DNA of 64,000 nt from Psychrobacter aquimaris (GTDB taxonomy: Bacteria; Pseudomonadota; Gammaproteobacteria; Pseudomonadales; Moraxellaceae). The notes beneath the pieces were generated by a model that saw nothing but the letters and a program-made list of their open reading frames with translations, did not search any database and had not been told where the DNA came from. The DNA is taken from NCBI RefSeq assembly GCF_016107525.1, contig NZ_JABASR010000008.1, forward strand, positions 62,001 through 126,000, given 5' to 3'. Positions 1 through 11,568 of this stretch are shown here, in pieces. Position 1 is the first letter of the stretch. Every line of letters starts with the position of its first letter. The position numbers and the translations under genes are program-made.

Positions 1-507
1 AAAAGCCACCGCTAGCCATTGTAAACGGCTTAACTTTTCACCGAATAGTACGCAACCAAACACCACCATCATAAGCGGAAATAAAAAATAACCCATCGCG
101 GTTTGTACGCCCTGCCCGTTGACTGGCGCCCACATAAACAACCAAAACTGGCTTAAGAATATCGGCGTTGGTAATAACAACCAAGCCCATTGTTTAACTG
201 TGCCTAGCGCTTTGAGCTTATCGATGTGCAAACCCAAGCGCCCACTAATCAGCAAATATCCCACCAACGCCACCCACATCGCTAGCATCCGCCAGATAAA
301 GACTTGCGTACCTGACAATGGTGCTAAAAAGCTGCTATAAGCATAAAGTACGCCAAATAATAAATTCGACAACACCGCTAAAACTACGCCCAATATTAAT
401 GTGCGTTGCTGTGCGCTACCCGCCGTCCAAACCGCTGGCAATGGCAAGCGCGAGACAGTGGTTGCTAGCGTATTTGCGAAGACAGTAGAAAGCATTGAAG
501 TAGACAT
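1..507 (-). CDS. RarD-like EamA/DMT permease, 3' end outside window
   Basis: The reading frame starts with ATG at 507 on the minus strand and runs off the left edge, so only about 169 N-terminal residues are present. A short hydrophilic leader is followed by hydrophobic helices. Segments such as SNLLFGVLYAYSSFLAPL, FLSQFWLFMWAPVNGQG and TAMGYFLFPLMMVVFG match the N-terminal EamA repeat of RarD-type transporters, including the W-x-V-N and GYF-x-x-P landmarks of that group. EamA/DMT proteins are inner-membrane exporters of small metabolites. The substrate here is unknown, and the chloramphenicol link of the RarD name is only historical. The gene is divergent from an Lrp/AsnC regulator, which may control it (inference from position). 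A second in-frame ATG lies at 495. Confidence 0.75.
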   Translation of the reverse strand, partial: MSTSMLSTVFANTLATTVSRLPLPAVWTAGSAQQRTLILGVVLAVLSNLLFGVLYAYSSFLAPLSGTQVFIWRMLAMWVALVGYLLISGRLGLHIDKLKALGTVKQWAWLLLPTPIFLSQFWLFMWAPVNGQGVQTAMGYFLFPLMMVVFGCVLFGEKLSRLQWLAVAF

Positions 508-756
508 AAAAGCACCGTAAGTTTAAATAGACATTAGAAAACCAGTTATTAGCTTTTATTTGTTATAGCTAAGCTTTGGTTGCTAGCGTCTATTTTACTG
601 AGTAGCGGTGAGATATTATTTCTAATAAAATCCTATTTATAAATAAATTTATCTTTTGAATCCTTTAAAACTAAATATTTTCTTAATTTTTGACTTATAG
701 TGATAATAATTATAAAAAATCCAGTGAATGAAACGCTTTCTAAAAGAGAGAACACC

Positions 757-1224
757 ATGAGCCAAGTTTTAGATGATATCGACAAAGCGATTTTAAATTT
801 ATTACAGGACGATGCGACTTTGCCATTGAAAACCGTGGCAGAACAAGTGCATGTGTCCATCGCTACTGCCCAGCGCCGTATTCAAGCATTAATAAGCAAC
901 GGCGTCATTACCAAACAAGTCGCTATCGTTGACCCAAATAAGGTGGGCTACGGACTGACTGCCGTGGTGATGATAGAGATGGCGCGCTCAAATACCTCGA
1001 TGCAACATCGGTTTGAGCGCTTGATGAATACACAGCCACAAGTGATGAGCTGTTATGAGGTGTCGGGTGATGCAGATTTTATGTTGATGGTCAACGCCAA
1101 AAATATGAGTGATTACCATCGATTCACGACTGGGTTGCTTACCTATGAGAATAATGTGCACAACTTTAAAAGCCAATTTGTGATGAATTTTACTAAAAGT
1201 GGCACAAAGATTTTGCTCGATTAA
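757..1224 (+). CDS. Lrp/AsnC-family transcriptional regulator
   Basis: This encodes 155 residues, the normal length of the family. ATG 757 is preferred over the upstream in-frame codon at 700 because it follows an AGAGAG-type ribosome-binding site and gives the standard start (SQVLDDIDKAILNLLQ). Residues 4-60 form the N-terminal helix-turn-helix, with a recognition helix around SIATAQRRIQAL. Residues 70-150 are the RAM/AsnC ligand-binding domain, containing the typical YEVSGDADFMLMV and a hydrophobic C-terminal strand. Such proteins bind DNA as multimers and respond to amino acids. The specific ligand and targets cannot be read from sequence. It lies 249 bp from the divergent permease gene, a common regulator/exporter arrangement. 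Confidence 0.9.
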   Translation: MSQVLDDIDKAILNLLQDDATLPLKTVAEQVHVSIATAQRRIQALISNGVITKQVAIVDPNKVGYGLTAVVMIEMARSNTSMQHRFERLMNTQPQVMSCYEVSGDADFMLMVNAKNMSDYHRFTTGLLTYENNVHNFKSQFVMNFTKSGTKILLD

Positions 1225-1366
1225 TTTGATTATAAAAACTGCTTGGCTGTTTAATTAAAAGTAGATAAGTCGCGGTCAAACAAGGTACGATATCAACGAA
1301 AGTTTGGCAGTAAATAATAAATGCCACACCAATAGTCCATCGCATAATAGACAAGGAAGCCTTAGC

Positions 1367-2167
1367 ATGATTAAGAACACAGGTTCTATGAATAAAGAAA
1401 AGCATAATCACGTGGCGGTGAAAACATTGAATCTAAAAGCATTCAGTCTAAAATCACTCAACCCAAGATCCTTAAGCTTTAAAACAGTGATAACCGGCGT
1501 ATCACTTGCGGCCTTGCTCGCCAGCTCAGGATGTGCCACCAGCTCATTATTAGACAGTGACAGTCATGTCAGCACAACGACAACTAAAAGTATTTTGTCG
1601 GAAGATCAAATCGTGGCGTTTGGTCGTCCTGCACAAGCATTGCCAAAAATGCCAAATGCGACCATGGTTATCGTTGGCGAAAAGAACAGCTATGTGCTGA
1701 CCCAAGGCGGAACGGAGATGGTGGGTTTATTGACCAACTTAACGACAAAAAACATTCAAGTCGATAACGACATGAGTTTTTATGTGCCCAATAACGACGG
1801 CTATTTTCAGGGTGAGATGAAGCTGTCTTATGCCAAATTAAAAGATGAATTTAAACGCTCTGACTACCAGTTCTTTTTACAAAATAATGGCCGCGAGTGC
1901 ACATCAGACAGCGACCAGCGTATCAATGCTCAGCGCTTTTGCTTTAGTATTCCTGTGAAAGGTGCTATCTATCCGCAGGTCAGTAATCTAAGCATGATTC
2001 AGTCGAATTATCGCGCCTTGAGCAAACCTTATACGGTCAGTTTTTATACACAAAGCCAGCAAAACCAAGTGTCTCGTCGTGGCGCAAATACGGCGCAAAA
2101 ATTGGTCTTATTACCCTTTGCCTTAGCTTTTGACGTGGTTACTTTCCCATTTCAATTATTAGAGTAG
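1367..2167 (+). CDS. Predicted lipoprotein of unknown function
   Basis: I do not recognise this gene as a named family. With ATG 1367, which has AAGGAAG 8 bases upstream, the product is 266 residues. A hydrophobic stretch ending in LLASSGC gives a lipobox with Cys near residue 56. The N-region before it is unusually long, rich in Lys, Ser and Leu, and partly repetitive (AFSLKSL, PRSLSFK). The mature part is mixed alpha/beta-looking with two extra Cys (ECTSDSDQR and QRFCFS) that may form a disulfide. It ends in a hydrophobic tail, LVLLPFALAFDVVTFPFQLLE minus its first residues, resembling the C-terminal motif of some small outer-membrane lipoproteins of the YceK type; that link is weak. A periplasmic or outer-membrane location is inferred. 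Confidence 0.7.
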   Translation: MIKNTGSMNKEKHNHVAVKTLNLKAFSLKSLNPRSLSFKTVITGVSLAALLASSGCATSSLLDSDSHVSTTTTKSILSEDQIVAFGRPAQALPKMPNATMVIVGEKNSYVLTQGGTEMVGLLTNLTTKNIQVDNDMSFYVPNNDGYFQGEMKLSYAKLKDEFKRSDYQFFLQNNGRECTSDSDQRINAQRFCFSIPVKGAIYPQVSNLSMIQSNYRALSKPYTVSFYTQSQQNQVSRRGANTAQKLVLLPFALAFDVVTFPFQLLE

Positions 2168-2320
2168 TAAATCCTTACTATAAACGATGATTTAGAACAA
2201 AAAGATTATTAGTTGCTAGAAGCCTTTTTATTCATAGATTACTTAAACTATCAATAACTTATCGCTAATCGTTTATCACATCATGAGCGTAATTCATGTT
2301 AAAATGAGCGCTTTTAAATT

Positions 2321-2356
2321 AGCCGTTAATATTTTTAATGAATAACGGCTTTTTTT
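2321..2356 (+). terminator. Hairpin plus T-run between lipoprotein gene and ygiQ
   Basis: AGCCGTTA and TAACGGCT pair around an AT-rich loop and are followed by seven T residues. It can end the upstream lipoprotein transcript. Only 31 bases separate it from the ygiQ start codon, leaving little room for a promoter, so it may also act as a leader terminator for ygiQ. Confidence 0.75.
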
Positions 2357-2387
2357 AGTGCCATTTTTCTAATTAACAGGTCCGCTC

Positions 2388-4847
2388 ATGTCTGCCGATA
2401 CCATCGCCCGCACCGCCTTTAAACAAGGCACCAAACCACTTTACGACTACGACAAACATTGGGCGAGCTGCTATGAGCCTGCGCCTTATTTGCCAATGAG
2501 CCGCAAAGAGATGGACGATTTGGGCTGGGATGCCTGTGATGTCATCATCATTTCAGGCGATGCTTATGTCGATCATCCAAGCTTTGGCATGGCGATTATC
2601 GGTCGTTTACTAGAGTCACAAGGCTTTCGTGTGGGTATCATTGCTCAGCCAGATTGGAAGAGCAAAGACGCCTTTATGGAATTGGGCAAACCTGTCTATG
2701 CGTATGGCGTGACCGCAGGCAACATGGACAGCATGATCAACCGCTATACCGCCGATCGCAAAATCCGTAGCGATGATGCGTACTCGCCGGGCAACGTGGC
2801 AAATAAACGCCCTGACCGCGCCGCTATCGTCTATAGCCAGCGCTGCCGCGAAGCCTATCCTGATGTGCCAATTATCCTAGGCGGTATCGAAGGCAGTCTA
2901 CGCCGTATCGCTCATTATGATTACTGGTCGGATAAAGTCCGCCGTAGTATTTTGATGGATGCCCGTGCCGATGTTTTATTGTACGGTAATGCTGAACGTG
3001 CCATCGTCGATGTGGTACATGGCTTATCAAAAGGCTATAGCTTTGAGCAAATGAGCAAATTGCGTGGCACGTCATATCTATTGACGCCAACGCGCCGCCA
3101 TTGGCAAGACGATATGACTGAAGTCGCTAGTAATGACGTCGATACCGTTGGCCGTGTTGACCCAATTATCAATCCGTATGTGATGACCGAAGACGTGGAT
3201 CAATGCTCAATCGAGCAAGACAAGCCTAGTGACTCACCAGTTGGGCAAGCCATGTCGGGAATGGCAGGGCAATATCCAGGATTTGTCTCTGAACCAGTTG
3301 CCAATAAAATTCTAAATGCTGAGCAAGTTGACGAAGAAACACAAGTGGTGCAAATGCGTGGTTTTGATAAGCCAATGACGGCGCGTAAGCATAAACTAAA
3401 AATGCCACCACGTGAAAAGACAGTCATTCGTCTGCCTGATTATGAGCACGTCAAATCTGACCCTGTTTTATATGCTCATGCCAGCCGTATCTTACATCTT
3501 GAGACCAATCCGGGTAATGCCCGCGCCCTTGTGCAACGTCATAGTAGCGGTGCTGGTAACTCACACACCTCCATCGATGTCTGGCTCAATCCGCCACCGA
3601 TTCCACTCTCGACTGAAGAGATGGATTATGTGTTTGACTTGCCGTACGCACGTTTGCCGCATCCAAGCTATGGCGATGCACGCATCCCTGCTTATGACAT
3701 GATTAAGTTTTCTGTGAATATCATGCGCGGCTGCTTTGGTGGTTGTACTTTTTGCTCGATCACTGAGCACGAAGGACGCATTATCCAAAACCGTTCAGAA
3801 GAATCTATCCTACGGGAAGTCGAAGCCATTCGTGATACCGCACCTAACTACACTGGGGTAATATCCGACCTTGGTGGGCCAACGGCCAATATGTATCGTC
3901 TGAGCTGTAAAGATGAGACCATTGAAAAGAACTGCCGTAAGCCTTCTTGTGTCTATCCAGACGTCTGCGAAAACCTAATTACCGATCACAGTAATTTGAC
4001 CAAACTGTATCGCAAAGCCCGTGATATCAAAGGCGTGAAAAAGATTCTCATCGCCTCTGGCTTGCGTTATGACTTGGCAGTAAAAGATCCAGAATACGTC
4101 AAAGAATTGGTCAGCCATCATGTCGGTGGTTATCTAAAAATTGCGCCTGAACATTCAGAAGAAAACGTCTTATCGAAAATGATGAAGCCGGGCATGGGCA
4201 GCTATGATAAATTCAAAGCCATGTTTGAACAGTACAGCCAAGAAGCAGGCAAAGAGCAATATCTGATTCCTTACTTTATCGCCGCGCATCCGGGCACTAA
4301 AGACGAGGATATGATGAACCTTGCGCTATGGCTCAAAAGCCATGGCTACCGCGCTGACCAAGTGCAGGCGTTTTATCCTAGCCCGATGGCGACAGCGACC
4401 ACCATGTATCACACGCATAAAGATCCACTGCATAAAATCAGTCGTGATGAAGGTGATATGGATATCGTCAAATCTGGTAAACAACGTAAATTACACAAAG
4501 CGTTCTTGCGCTATCATGATCCAAAAAACTGGGTCATGTTGCGTAAAGCCCTGCAAGATATGGGTCGTGGTGATTTGATTGGTAAAAACCGTGGCTGCTT
4601 AATCCCGCCGTTTAACGCCAGTTTAGAGGGGCGCGATGCGGTACAAGACAGCTATCAATCAGCACGTAAAAAGAACAGCCGCTTGGGTAATGACTCAGTG
4701 AAGCGTAATAATAATTCGTCAACCAATAGCTCATCAGCTAAAGGCGCTGCGAGTCAAAATACGGTCAGCAAAAACACCAAGAAGCGCGTGAGCAAAGGCA
4801 ATTTCCAAACGCAACATACTGGTCTGCCACCGCGTAAAACCAAGTAG
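2388..4847 (+). CDS. ygiQ: YgiQ-family radical SAM protein
   Basis: The product has 819 residues, somewhat longer than typical YgiQ proteins. The N-terminal part contains [20 protein letters not shown], characteristic of the family (cobalamin-binding-like fold). The radical SAM core carries C449-x3-C453-x2-C456 in [13 protein letters not shown], which would bind a 4Fe-4S cluster and S-adenosylmethionine. The segment [20 protein letters not shown] and a region with further Cys (around [12 protein letters not shown]) are also family hallmarks. The last 80 residues are a low-complexity Ser/Asn/Lys-rich basic tail that may bind nucleic acid. The reaction catalysed by YgiQ proteins is not established. 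The gene stands alone with a terminator on each side. Confidence 0.93.
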   Translation: MSADTIARTAFKQGTKPLYDYDKHWASCYEPAPYLPMSRKEMDDLGWDACDVIIISGDAYVDHPSFGMAIIGRLLESQGFRVGIIAQPDWKSKDAFMELGKPVYAYGVTAGNMDSMINRYTADRKIRSDDAYSPGNVANKRPDRAAIVYSQRCREAYPDVPIILGGIEGSLRRIAHYDYWSDKVRRSILMDARADVLLYGNAERAIVDVVHGLSKGYSFEQMSKLRGTSYLLTPTRRHWQDDMTEVASNDVDTVGRVDPIINPYVMTEDVDQCSIEQDKPSDSPVGQAMSGMAGQYPGFVSEPVANKILNAEQVDEETQVVQMRGFDKPMTARKHKLKMPPREKTVIRLPDYEHVKSDPVLYAHASRILHLETNPGNARALVQRHSSGAGNSHTSIDVWLNPPPIPLSTEEMDYVFDLPYARLPHPSYGDARIPAYDMIKFSVNIMRGCFGGCTFCSITEHEGRIIQNRSEESILREVEAIRDTAPNYTGVISDLGGPTANMYRLSCKDETIEKNCRKPSCVYPDVCENLITDHSNLTKLYRKARDIKGVKKILIASGLRYDLAVKDPEYVKELVSHHVGGYLKIAPEHSEENVLSKMMKPGMGSYDKFKAMFEQYSQEAGKEQYLIPYFIAAHPGTKDEDMMNLALWLKSHGYRADQVQAFYPSPMATATTMYHTHKDPLHKISRDEGDMDIVKSGKQRKLHKAFLRYHDPKNWVMLRKALQDMGRGDLIGKNRGCLIPPFNASLEGRDAVQDSYQSARKKNSRLGNDSVKRNNNSSTNSSSAKGAASQNTVSKNTKKRVSKGNFQTQHTGLPPRKTK

Positions 4848-4922
4848 TTAAAGCGCTGGGTCTCATTGCTAAATGCAGATGCCTAAATGAGTGACAAACA
4901 CTTATTTAAGCTCATTAAAAAA

Positions 4923-4958
4923 AGCGTCTATCGATCAAAAGTTCGATAGGCGCTTTTT
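4923..4958 (+). terminator. Rho-independent terminator of ygiQ
   Basis: AGCGTCTATCGA pairs with TCGATAGGCGCT (one G-U) and is followed by a T-run. It lies about 75 bases after the ygiQ stop codon. Confidence 0.9.
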
Positions 4959-5184
4959 CATTTGAATTGGCTTATTTTTTAATTAATTAATAATTAAAGC
5001 TTAAATACCGACTAAAACGCGCCAAATGAAGCGTTACATTAGTCAGTGATTAAGTAACTTAATGAACACGTAACAAACAATTTCTAACATTCTTCAAGCG
5101 CCGTTTTCGTTACCATATGGGCTATATGCTTAACGCATTATTAAAAATAAATACATTATGATTTTTACATATTTGGAGAATGCC

Positions 5185-5598
5185 ATGAACACCCTAACTA
5201 AATTTGCTGTTACTCTACCTACCCTTGCCCTATTAAGTGCTTGTGCGACCACGGCTCCTACTACGCCAAATGCATCAAACACGCCTGCATCAGAAAGCGT
5301 CACCGATGCCGCTTATGATCGTATGGCACCAGCACCTTATACCTGTACTGACGACAGCACCATCATGGCTAAACAATCTATCAATAAAAAACAAGTGATG
5401 CTCAATGCGACCTTGCCTAAAGTAAAATGGGCTGAGCAACCAATCATCTTAAATGGTGATGTGCAAGGTGATACCGCAAGCTACGTTAATGAGTCAAACC
5501 CAGAAGCTGTCTATGCATGGCACATGAAAGGCGACAAAGGTATTTTTGCCATCAAATGGGCAAACGGTACAGAATATCAAGTAAACTGCCAAATCTAA
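5185..5598 (+). CDS. Small lipoprotein, MliC-like lysozyme-inhibitor candidate
   Basis: The product has 137 residues starting at ATG 5185, preceded by GGAG at optimal distance; an upstream in-frame ATG at 5158 lacks a good site. A lipoprotein signal peptide ends at LLSAC with lipidated Cys20. A Thr/Pro/Ala/Ser-rich linker covers residues 21-50. The C-terminal 85 residues begin with YTC and contain YAWHMKGDKGIFAIKWANG and a final Cys. That pattern (paired N- and C-terminal Cys, W-x-x-KGD motif, strand-rich) resembles MliC/PliC lysozyme inhibitors, but the likeness is by eye only. If right, it would protect peptidoglycan from C-type lysozyme in the periplasm. It is a single-gene unit with its own terminator. 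Confidence 0.65.
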   Translation: MNTLTKFAVTLPTLALLSACATTAPTTPNASNTPASESVTDAAYDRMAPAPYTCTDDSTIMAKQSINKKQVMLNATLPKVKWAEQPIILNGDVQGDTASYVNESNPEAVYAWHMKGDKGIFAIKWANGTEYQVNCQI

Positions 5599-5648
5599 TT
5601 AGCTAGCTATAAACAGTCTGCCAGTCGTAAAAAAGCAGTGGCATATAC

Positions 5649-5679
5649 AAAACAGTCATCATAGGGTGGCTGTTTTTTT
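5649..5679 (+). terminator. Terminator after the MliC-like gene
   Basis: ACAGTCATC pairs with GGTGGCTGT, using two or three G-U pairs, and is followed by seven T residues. Confidence 0.75.
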
Positions 5680-5863
5680 GCGTTTTGATTGAGTAATATT
5701 GTGCTGAATGTCTGTATAAAAACTGGCATCAAAACCACAGATTCAGGTCAAGCATTGATTAGAATAAACGGTTTGCTGCTTTTGTCTAGAGAAGCATCAA
5801 GAAACCTGTCAAAATAGCACTGATAGGACATTATTTATGATTAATAATACTGAGGATACGTCG

Positions 5864-6400
5864 ATGGCTAAGCGCCTAATAAATATGATGATAATCGCTA
5901 CTGCTAGCCTGTGGGCACTGGCAGGCTGCGACAACAGTGCTGAAATGGCTGCTCAAGCTTCTGAGCCAGCAGTGGCGACCGCAAACTCGTCCACGACAGC
6001 CACTAAGACTATCGACTGGTCTGTCATGGCGAGCGGTGAAAAGCCCGCTGACCCTGCCAATTATCAATATCCGTTTGCGCTTGATAGCCAAAATGTCCGT
6101 GACTACGCAGAATATTTCAAGGTAGATAATGCTACGGCTCAGCATAATCTGACCGTGAGCATGGCGAGCAATGAAGCACTATCGAAAGCCTTGGATCAGC
6201 TGAGTGAAAGCTATGTATCGCATGAGCTAACCGATGGCACTGATATGAAACTTATCATTCATACCACACCTGATATCGCTGCCAGTAGCTATGATTATGT
6301 ACTGTCCGATGACTTTGCGAAAGGATTGGTATTACCAATTGAAATCAAGCCTGATGGTAAGAAAAGTGAAGCGAAGGCGCATGGGGAGATGACGGAGTAG
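5864..6400 (+). CDS. Predicted lipoprotein of unknown function
   Basis: Starting at ATG 5864 (GAGGAT upstream) the product has 178 residues. An alternative in-frame ATG lies at 5837 and also has an AGGA site. The signal peptide MAKRLINMMIIATASLWALAG minus its final residue ends at Cys22, a lipobox. A Ser/Ala/Thr-rich linker follows, then a hydrophilic domain of about 130 residues with no Cys and no motif I recognise. Local phrases are YQYPFALDSQNVRDYAEYF and TPDIAASSYDYVLSDDF. It is probably a periplasm-facing lipoprotein. It converges with the minus-strand DUF2971-like gene. Confidence 0.7.
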   Translation: MAKRLINMMIIATASLWALAGCDNSAEMAAQASEPAVATANSSTTATKTIDWSVMASGEKPADPANYQYPFALDSQNVRDYAEYFKVDNATAQHNLTVSMASNEALSKALDQLSESYVSHELTDGTDMKLIIHTTPDIAASSYDYVLSDDFAKGLVLPIEIKPDGKKSEAKAHGEMTE

Positions 6401-6409
6401 AAGTTAATA

Positions 6410-6438
6410 GCGTGTGTTTTAATTTATATGACACACGC
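6410..6438. terminator. Hairpin between convergent genes (weak)
   Basis: GCGTGTGT and ACACACGC form an 8-bp stem with a 13-base loop between two convergent genes. Neither side has a clean T-run, so a termination role is only plausible. Confidence 0.4.
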
Positions 6439-6450
6439 GACTAAAAAATA

Positions 6451-8043
6451 TTAGGTCTGACGATATGGGTTGTTTGAAAGCTCAATTTTGACATTGGTAT
6501 CGCAAAGTAGCTTAGCTAGATAAGGCTGATATTGAGTAGCTGCTGGGGCAATATATATTTTATCAAGGTGTGTTTTGACATCTGCTTCATACTCAACATA
6601 TAAAAATTTCCCAAACTCCATTCTTACATTCTCGTTTTTCAAAGAAGTAACATATACAATACGACATTCTTGTTCTTCTTGGAAAGCTGAATGCTTAACA
6701 AGGTATTTAAGAGGTAATAAAATTTCATCAGCTATAATATCTAATTCATCTGTAATGCTTGAGTAATTACTATCTAACATTCGATATTGCTCATCTAATA
6801 AATTAAAGTTCACTTTAAGTTTATTTAGACTTCTTATTATAATCTCTTTTTTACTATCTACGTATTTTGTATACTCTTCCCAGTGCCTTTGAGCTTCACT
6901 TTTATCCTTAAACTCATTATAAAAAGTAATTTTATCTCGTTGAGCTAAATGTATATAATCATTTTTAACATTCAAGTACATACACCTAAATACATTTTGC
7001 TTATCTATCTCAGTAGCATTAGCATACTCTATCAATAAATTGTCTTTAATATCTTCTATTTTTTTTGTGTTAATAATATTTATTGGATCATTTAGTATTT
7101 TTCTGTACTTACTATATATATTTTTATCTAAGAAAAAATGCTTATTGAAGACTAAACTAACACCGGAAGCTTCTCTATTATTTTCTTTCCCATATAATCT
7201 AAACTGATTAAGGCTATCATGGTTAAAAGTAAAGCAACTTAAAAAAGCATGATAATCTACGTTTAAATCAACATTTTTTTTAATATTATATTTTTTCTCT
7301 TTAAGGTAGCCCATCAATAGATTACCTTCACTAGGATCATTAACATTATATATAGTACTCAATCTAAATAAACTTTTATTTTTCTCAGTATTATTTAATA
7401 AGTTATTTGCAACTATAGTACTAGTATAATGCGCAAGCTTTCTTTCATACTGATTCTCATGACTACAATCAACAATTAAATTATCCTGTATTACTAACAC
7501 TTGCTTTAAAGAATCAAGAAAATATTCAGCGATTTTTTTAGTGTTCTCCCTAAGAAATAGCATACATATTCTTATCAAACAATAGTTTTCATAGGAATAA
7601 GAAGTACTTAGTGACTCGAACAATCTAAGAGCATCTTTATATTGCTCTTTATCAATAAGCTCACCCCCAAATTTAAACATGACATCTTCTACAGAGAGAA
7701 AACCTCCTTTTAGTACCACTGTACTTATGAGTTCAAACTCCTTATTTTCATATAATTTTATGAGCCTTTCGGAAGCTCTATAAACATTATTGTCAATATT
7801 CTTCTCAACAAGCGCTAAATTTATTTGAGCGAGATAGTAACTTATCTTATTATCAGTCTCTTTTATCTTACTTAAAGCTTCATATCCCAGACTATAGTCT
7901 TCATTAGAAAAACTAGTACTAAAAATTTTTAACTGAGCGGCTGTAAATGCCTCATCCCCATCTTTCTCACGCGTCACCTTCTGCAACTCTTCAATTTTTT
8001 TGCGAGTTTCTTCGTCCAGACCTTCCATGTCATCAATATTCAT
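6451..8043 (-). CDS. AT-rich DUF2971-like protein coupled to the ligA end
   Basis: The product is 530 residues from ATG 8043 (an ATG also lies at 8046). The ligA stop codon occupies 8049-8047, so this gene starts directly after it. A GGGGAG Shine-Dalgarno formed by the last ligA codons sits at the right distance for 8043. Residues 1-200 look all-helical with TPR-like spacing (YKDALRLFESLSTS). Residues 220-530 contain LFRLSTIYNVNDPSEG, HAFLSCFTFNHDSLNQFRLYG, SGVSLVF and HSAFQEEQECRIVY, the pattern of DUF2971 proteins. Function is unknown. The gene is markedly richer in A+T than its neighbours and uses many Lys, Asn and Ile codons. That suggests acquisition into the ligA transcript. DUF2971 assignment is by eye. 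Confidence 0.7.
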   Translation of the reverse strand: MNIDDMEGLDEETRKKIEELQKVTREKDGDEAFTAAQLKIFSTSFSNEDYSLGYEALSKIKETDNKISYYLAQINLALVEKNIDNNVYRASERLIKLYENKEFELISTVVLKGGFLSVEDVMFKFGGELIDKEQYKDALRLFESLSTSYSYENYCLIRICMLFLRENTKKIAEYFLDSLKQVLVIQDNLIVDCSHENQYERKLAHYTSTIVANNLLNNTEKNKSLFRLSTIYNVNDPSEGNLLMGYLKEKKYNIKKNVDLNVDYHAFLSCFTFNHDSLNQFRLYGKENNREASGVSLVFNKHFFLDKNIYSKYRKILNDPINIINTKKIEDIKDNLLIEYANATEIDKQNVFRCMYLNVKNDYIHLAQRDKITFYNEFKDKSEAQRHWEEYTKYVDSKKEIIIRSLNKLKVNFNLLDEQYRMLDSNYSSITDELDIIADEILLPLKYLVKHSAFQEEQECRIVYVTSLKNENVRMEFGKFLYVEYEADVKTHLDKIYIAPAATQYQPYLAKLLCDTNVKIELSNNPYRQT

Positions 8044-8046
8044 CAT

Positions 8047-10188
<2,142 letters not shown>

Positions 10189-10268
10189 TCATTTTGTAGA
10201 AAACTAATTCTGTAGAAAACCAAGTTTATAGAAAATCAGGCTAATAAAAAATGCATAACCCGAAAACT

Positions 10269-10306
10269 AAAAAAGGCAAATAACGTCAATCGCTATTTGC
10301 CTTTTA
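10269..10306 (-). terminator. Terminator of zipA
   Basis: A perfect 12-bp inverted repeat (AAAAGGCAAATA / TATTTGCCTTTT) is followed on the minus strand by a run of six T residues. It lies 45 bases after the zipA stop and before ligA. Confidence 0.85.
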
Positions 10307-10348
10307 GAATACTGCTAATATGAATCAGCTTTTATTAATCAGTTAGAA

Positions 10349-11365
10349 CTAACCTTCATAATCGCGAACTTGGTTACGCAATTGCTGTTTGTATTCAGGG
10401 GTGATTGGTTCGTTCTCTTCATCGAGCATAATGGCGTCCAAGTCGCTTGCCATCATATAAGCAATACTCATCATACTATCGAAGCTACGCAGCGCTTGTG
10501 GATGCGGCAGCGATAAGAAAACCACCACGCCATTATAGGTATTGGTCGCCACGCTATGCGGATCAAAAGGCGCAATGCCACTATCGGTGATACCCATCAT
10601 GCTAAACCATAGCATACCCGTGCCGTCTTTTTGCTCATAGCGATGGAACATATTCATCGCGCCATAGCGCAGACCATACTTATCAATTAATGCCAATAAA
10701 TCACGACCACGGATAATCGCGGCTGGACGGTCGCGATATTGATGCGGCAAAATGGTGATATTAATATTGTCTTTGGCATTAATTAATGGACCGTTTTGCG
10801 CTTCATCTACTGGCTCTGATAAATGCTGATCGAGTATCGGACTGTTATTATCGAAGCTTGGCTCGTCTGCGGTATCAATAGAAGGCATCAAGCTATCAGT
10901 TGCGGACATTAAGCTTGAAAACGCATCCTGCTCTTGCTCGACATGCATCTGATCAGCGGCTTCTACAAACTCGCTGTTGTCAGCACGCTGTTGCTCTTCT
11001 TGCCAGCGCACATAGTCGGCATTATCTATTGTGTTACTATCGGCATCATTAACATCCGCATGCCCATCTGTTAGCTGCGCATCGACATTGGTATGAGATT
11101 GGGTCAAAGGCTTGTCTTCGACCACCGCATTTAGATAACTGCGATCAGGGGTGATGCTTGTTTCGCCAGCGACCGTATCGTCCAAGTCTGGCTGATCTAC
11201 GATATTGCGTTCATGACGCGGTATGATAGGAATACCGTTTTTATCATAATTGACCGCTACCGCTTCAGCATTGTTGCGGCGCTTAAAGCTACGAATGACC
11301 ATAAATAGCCCTGCAAGCACGATAAATGCGGCAATGGCAATCAATATAAACTGAATAGCGGTCAT
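10349..11365 (-). CDS. zipA: Cell-division protein ZipA
   Basis: The product is 338 residues. Residues 4-28 form an N-terminal membrane anchor (IQFILIAIAAFIVLAGLFMVI) followed by a basic stretch RSFKRRNN. Residues 30-200 are an acidic, low-complexity linker rich in Asp, Asn and Gln. The C-terminal 135 residues are the ZipA globular domain that binds the FtsZ tail, with LALIDKYGLRYGAMNMFHRY, FSMMGITDSGIAPFDP and VVFLSLPHPQALRSFDSM. ZipA tethers FtsZ rings to the inner membrane. The gene lies between smc and ligA, a familiar order in gammaproteobacteria, which supports the call. It is separated from smc by about 200 bases. Confidence 0.93.
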   Translation of the reverse strand: MTAIQFILIAIAAFIVLAGLFMVIRSFKRRNNAEAVAVNYDKNGIPIIPRHERNIVDQPDLDDTVAGETSITPDRSYLNAVVEDKPLTQSHTNVDAQLTDGHADVNDADSNTIDNADYVRWQEEQQRADNSEFVEAADQMHVEQEQDAFSSLMSATDSLMPSIDTADEPSFDNNSPILDQHLSEPVDEAQNGPLINAKDNINITILPHQYRDRPAAIIRGRDLLALIDKYGLRYGAMNMFHRYEQKDGTGMLWFSMMGITDSGIAPFDPHSVATNTYNGVVVFLSLPHPQALRSFDSMMSIAYMMASDLDAIMLDEENEPITPEYKQQLRNQVRDYEG

Positions 11366-11568
11366 GAGAAATACATCCTAATATATGACAAAAGGGAATA
11401 CATAAGAGGGAATGAATGGCAATAGTCTAGCATGGCTAATTAATATCGTCACCATATAGTCATCGTTTACCATGAGGCTGACACACTTGCGTGACCTTAT
11501 GACCTCATTCCTAACTATACCACTAGCAATGGCTGCCAGTTATCAATTATTTTATTACTGGGCTGCTC

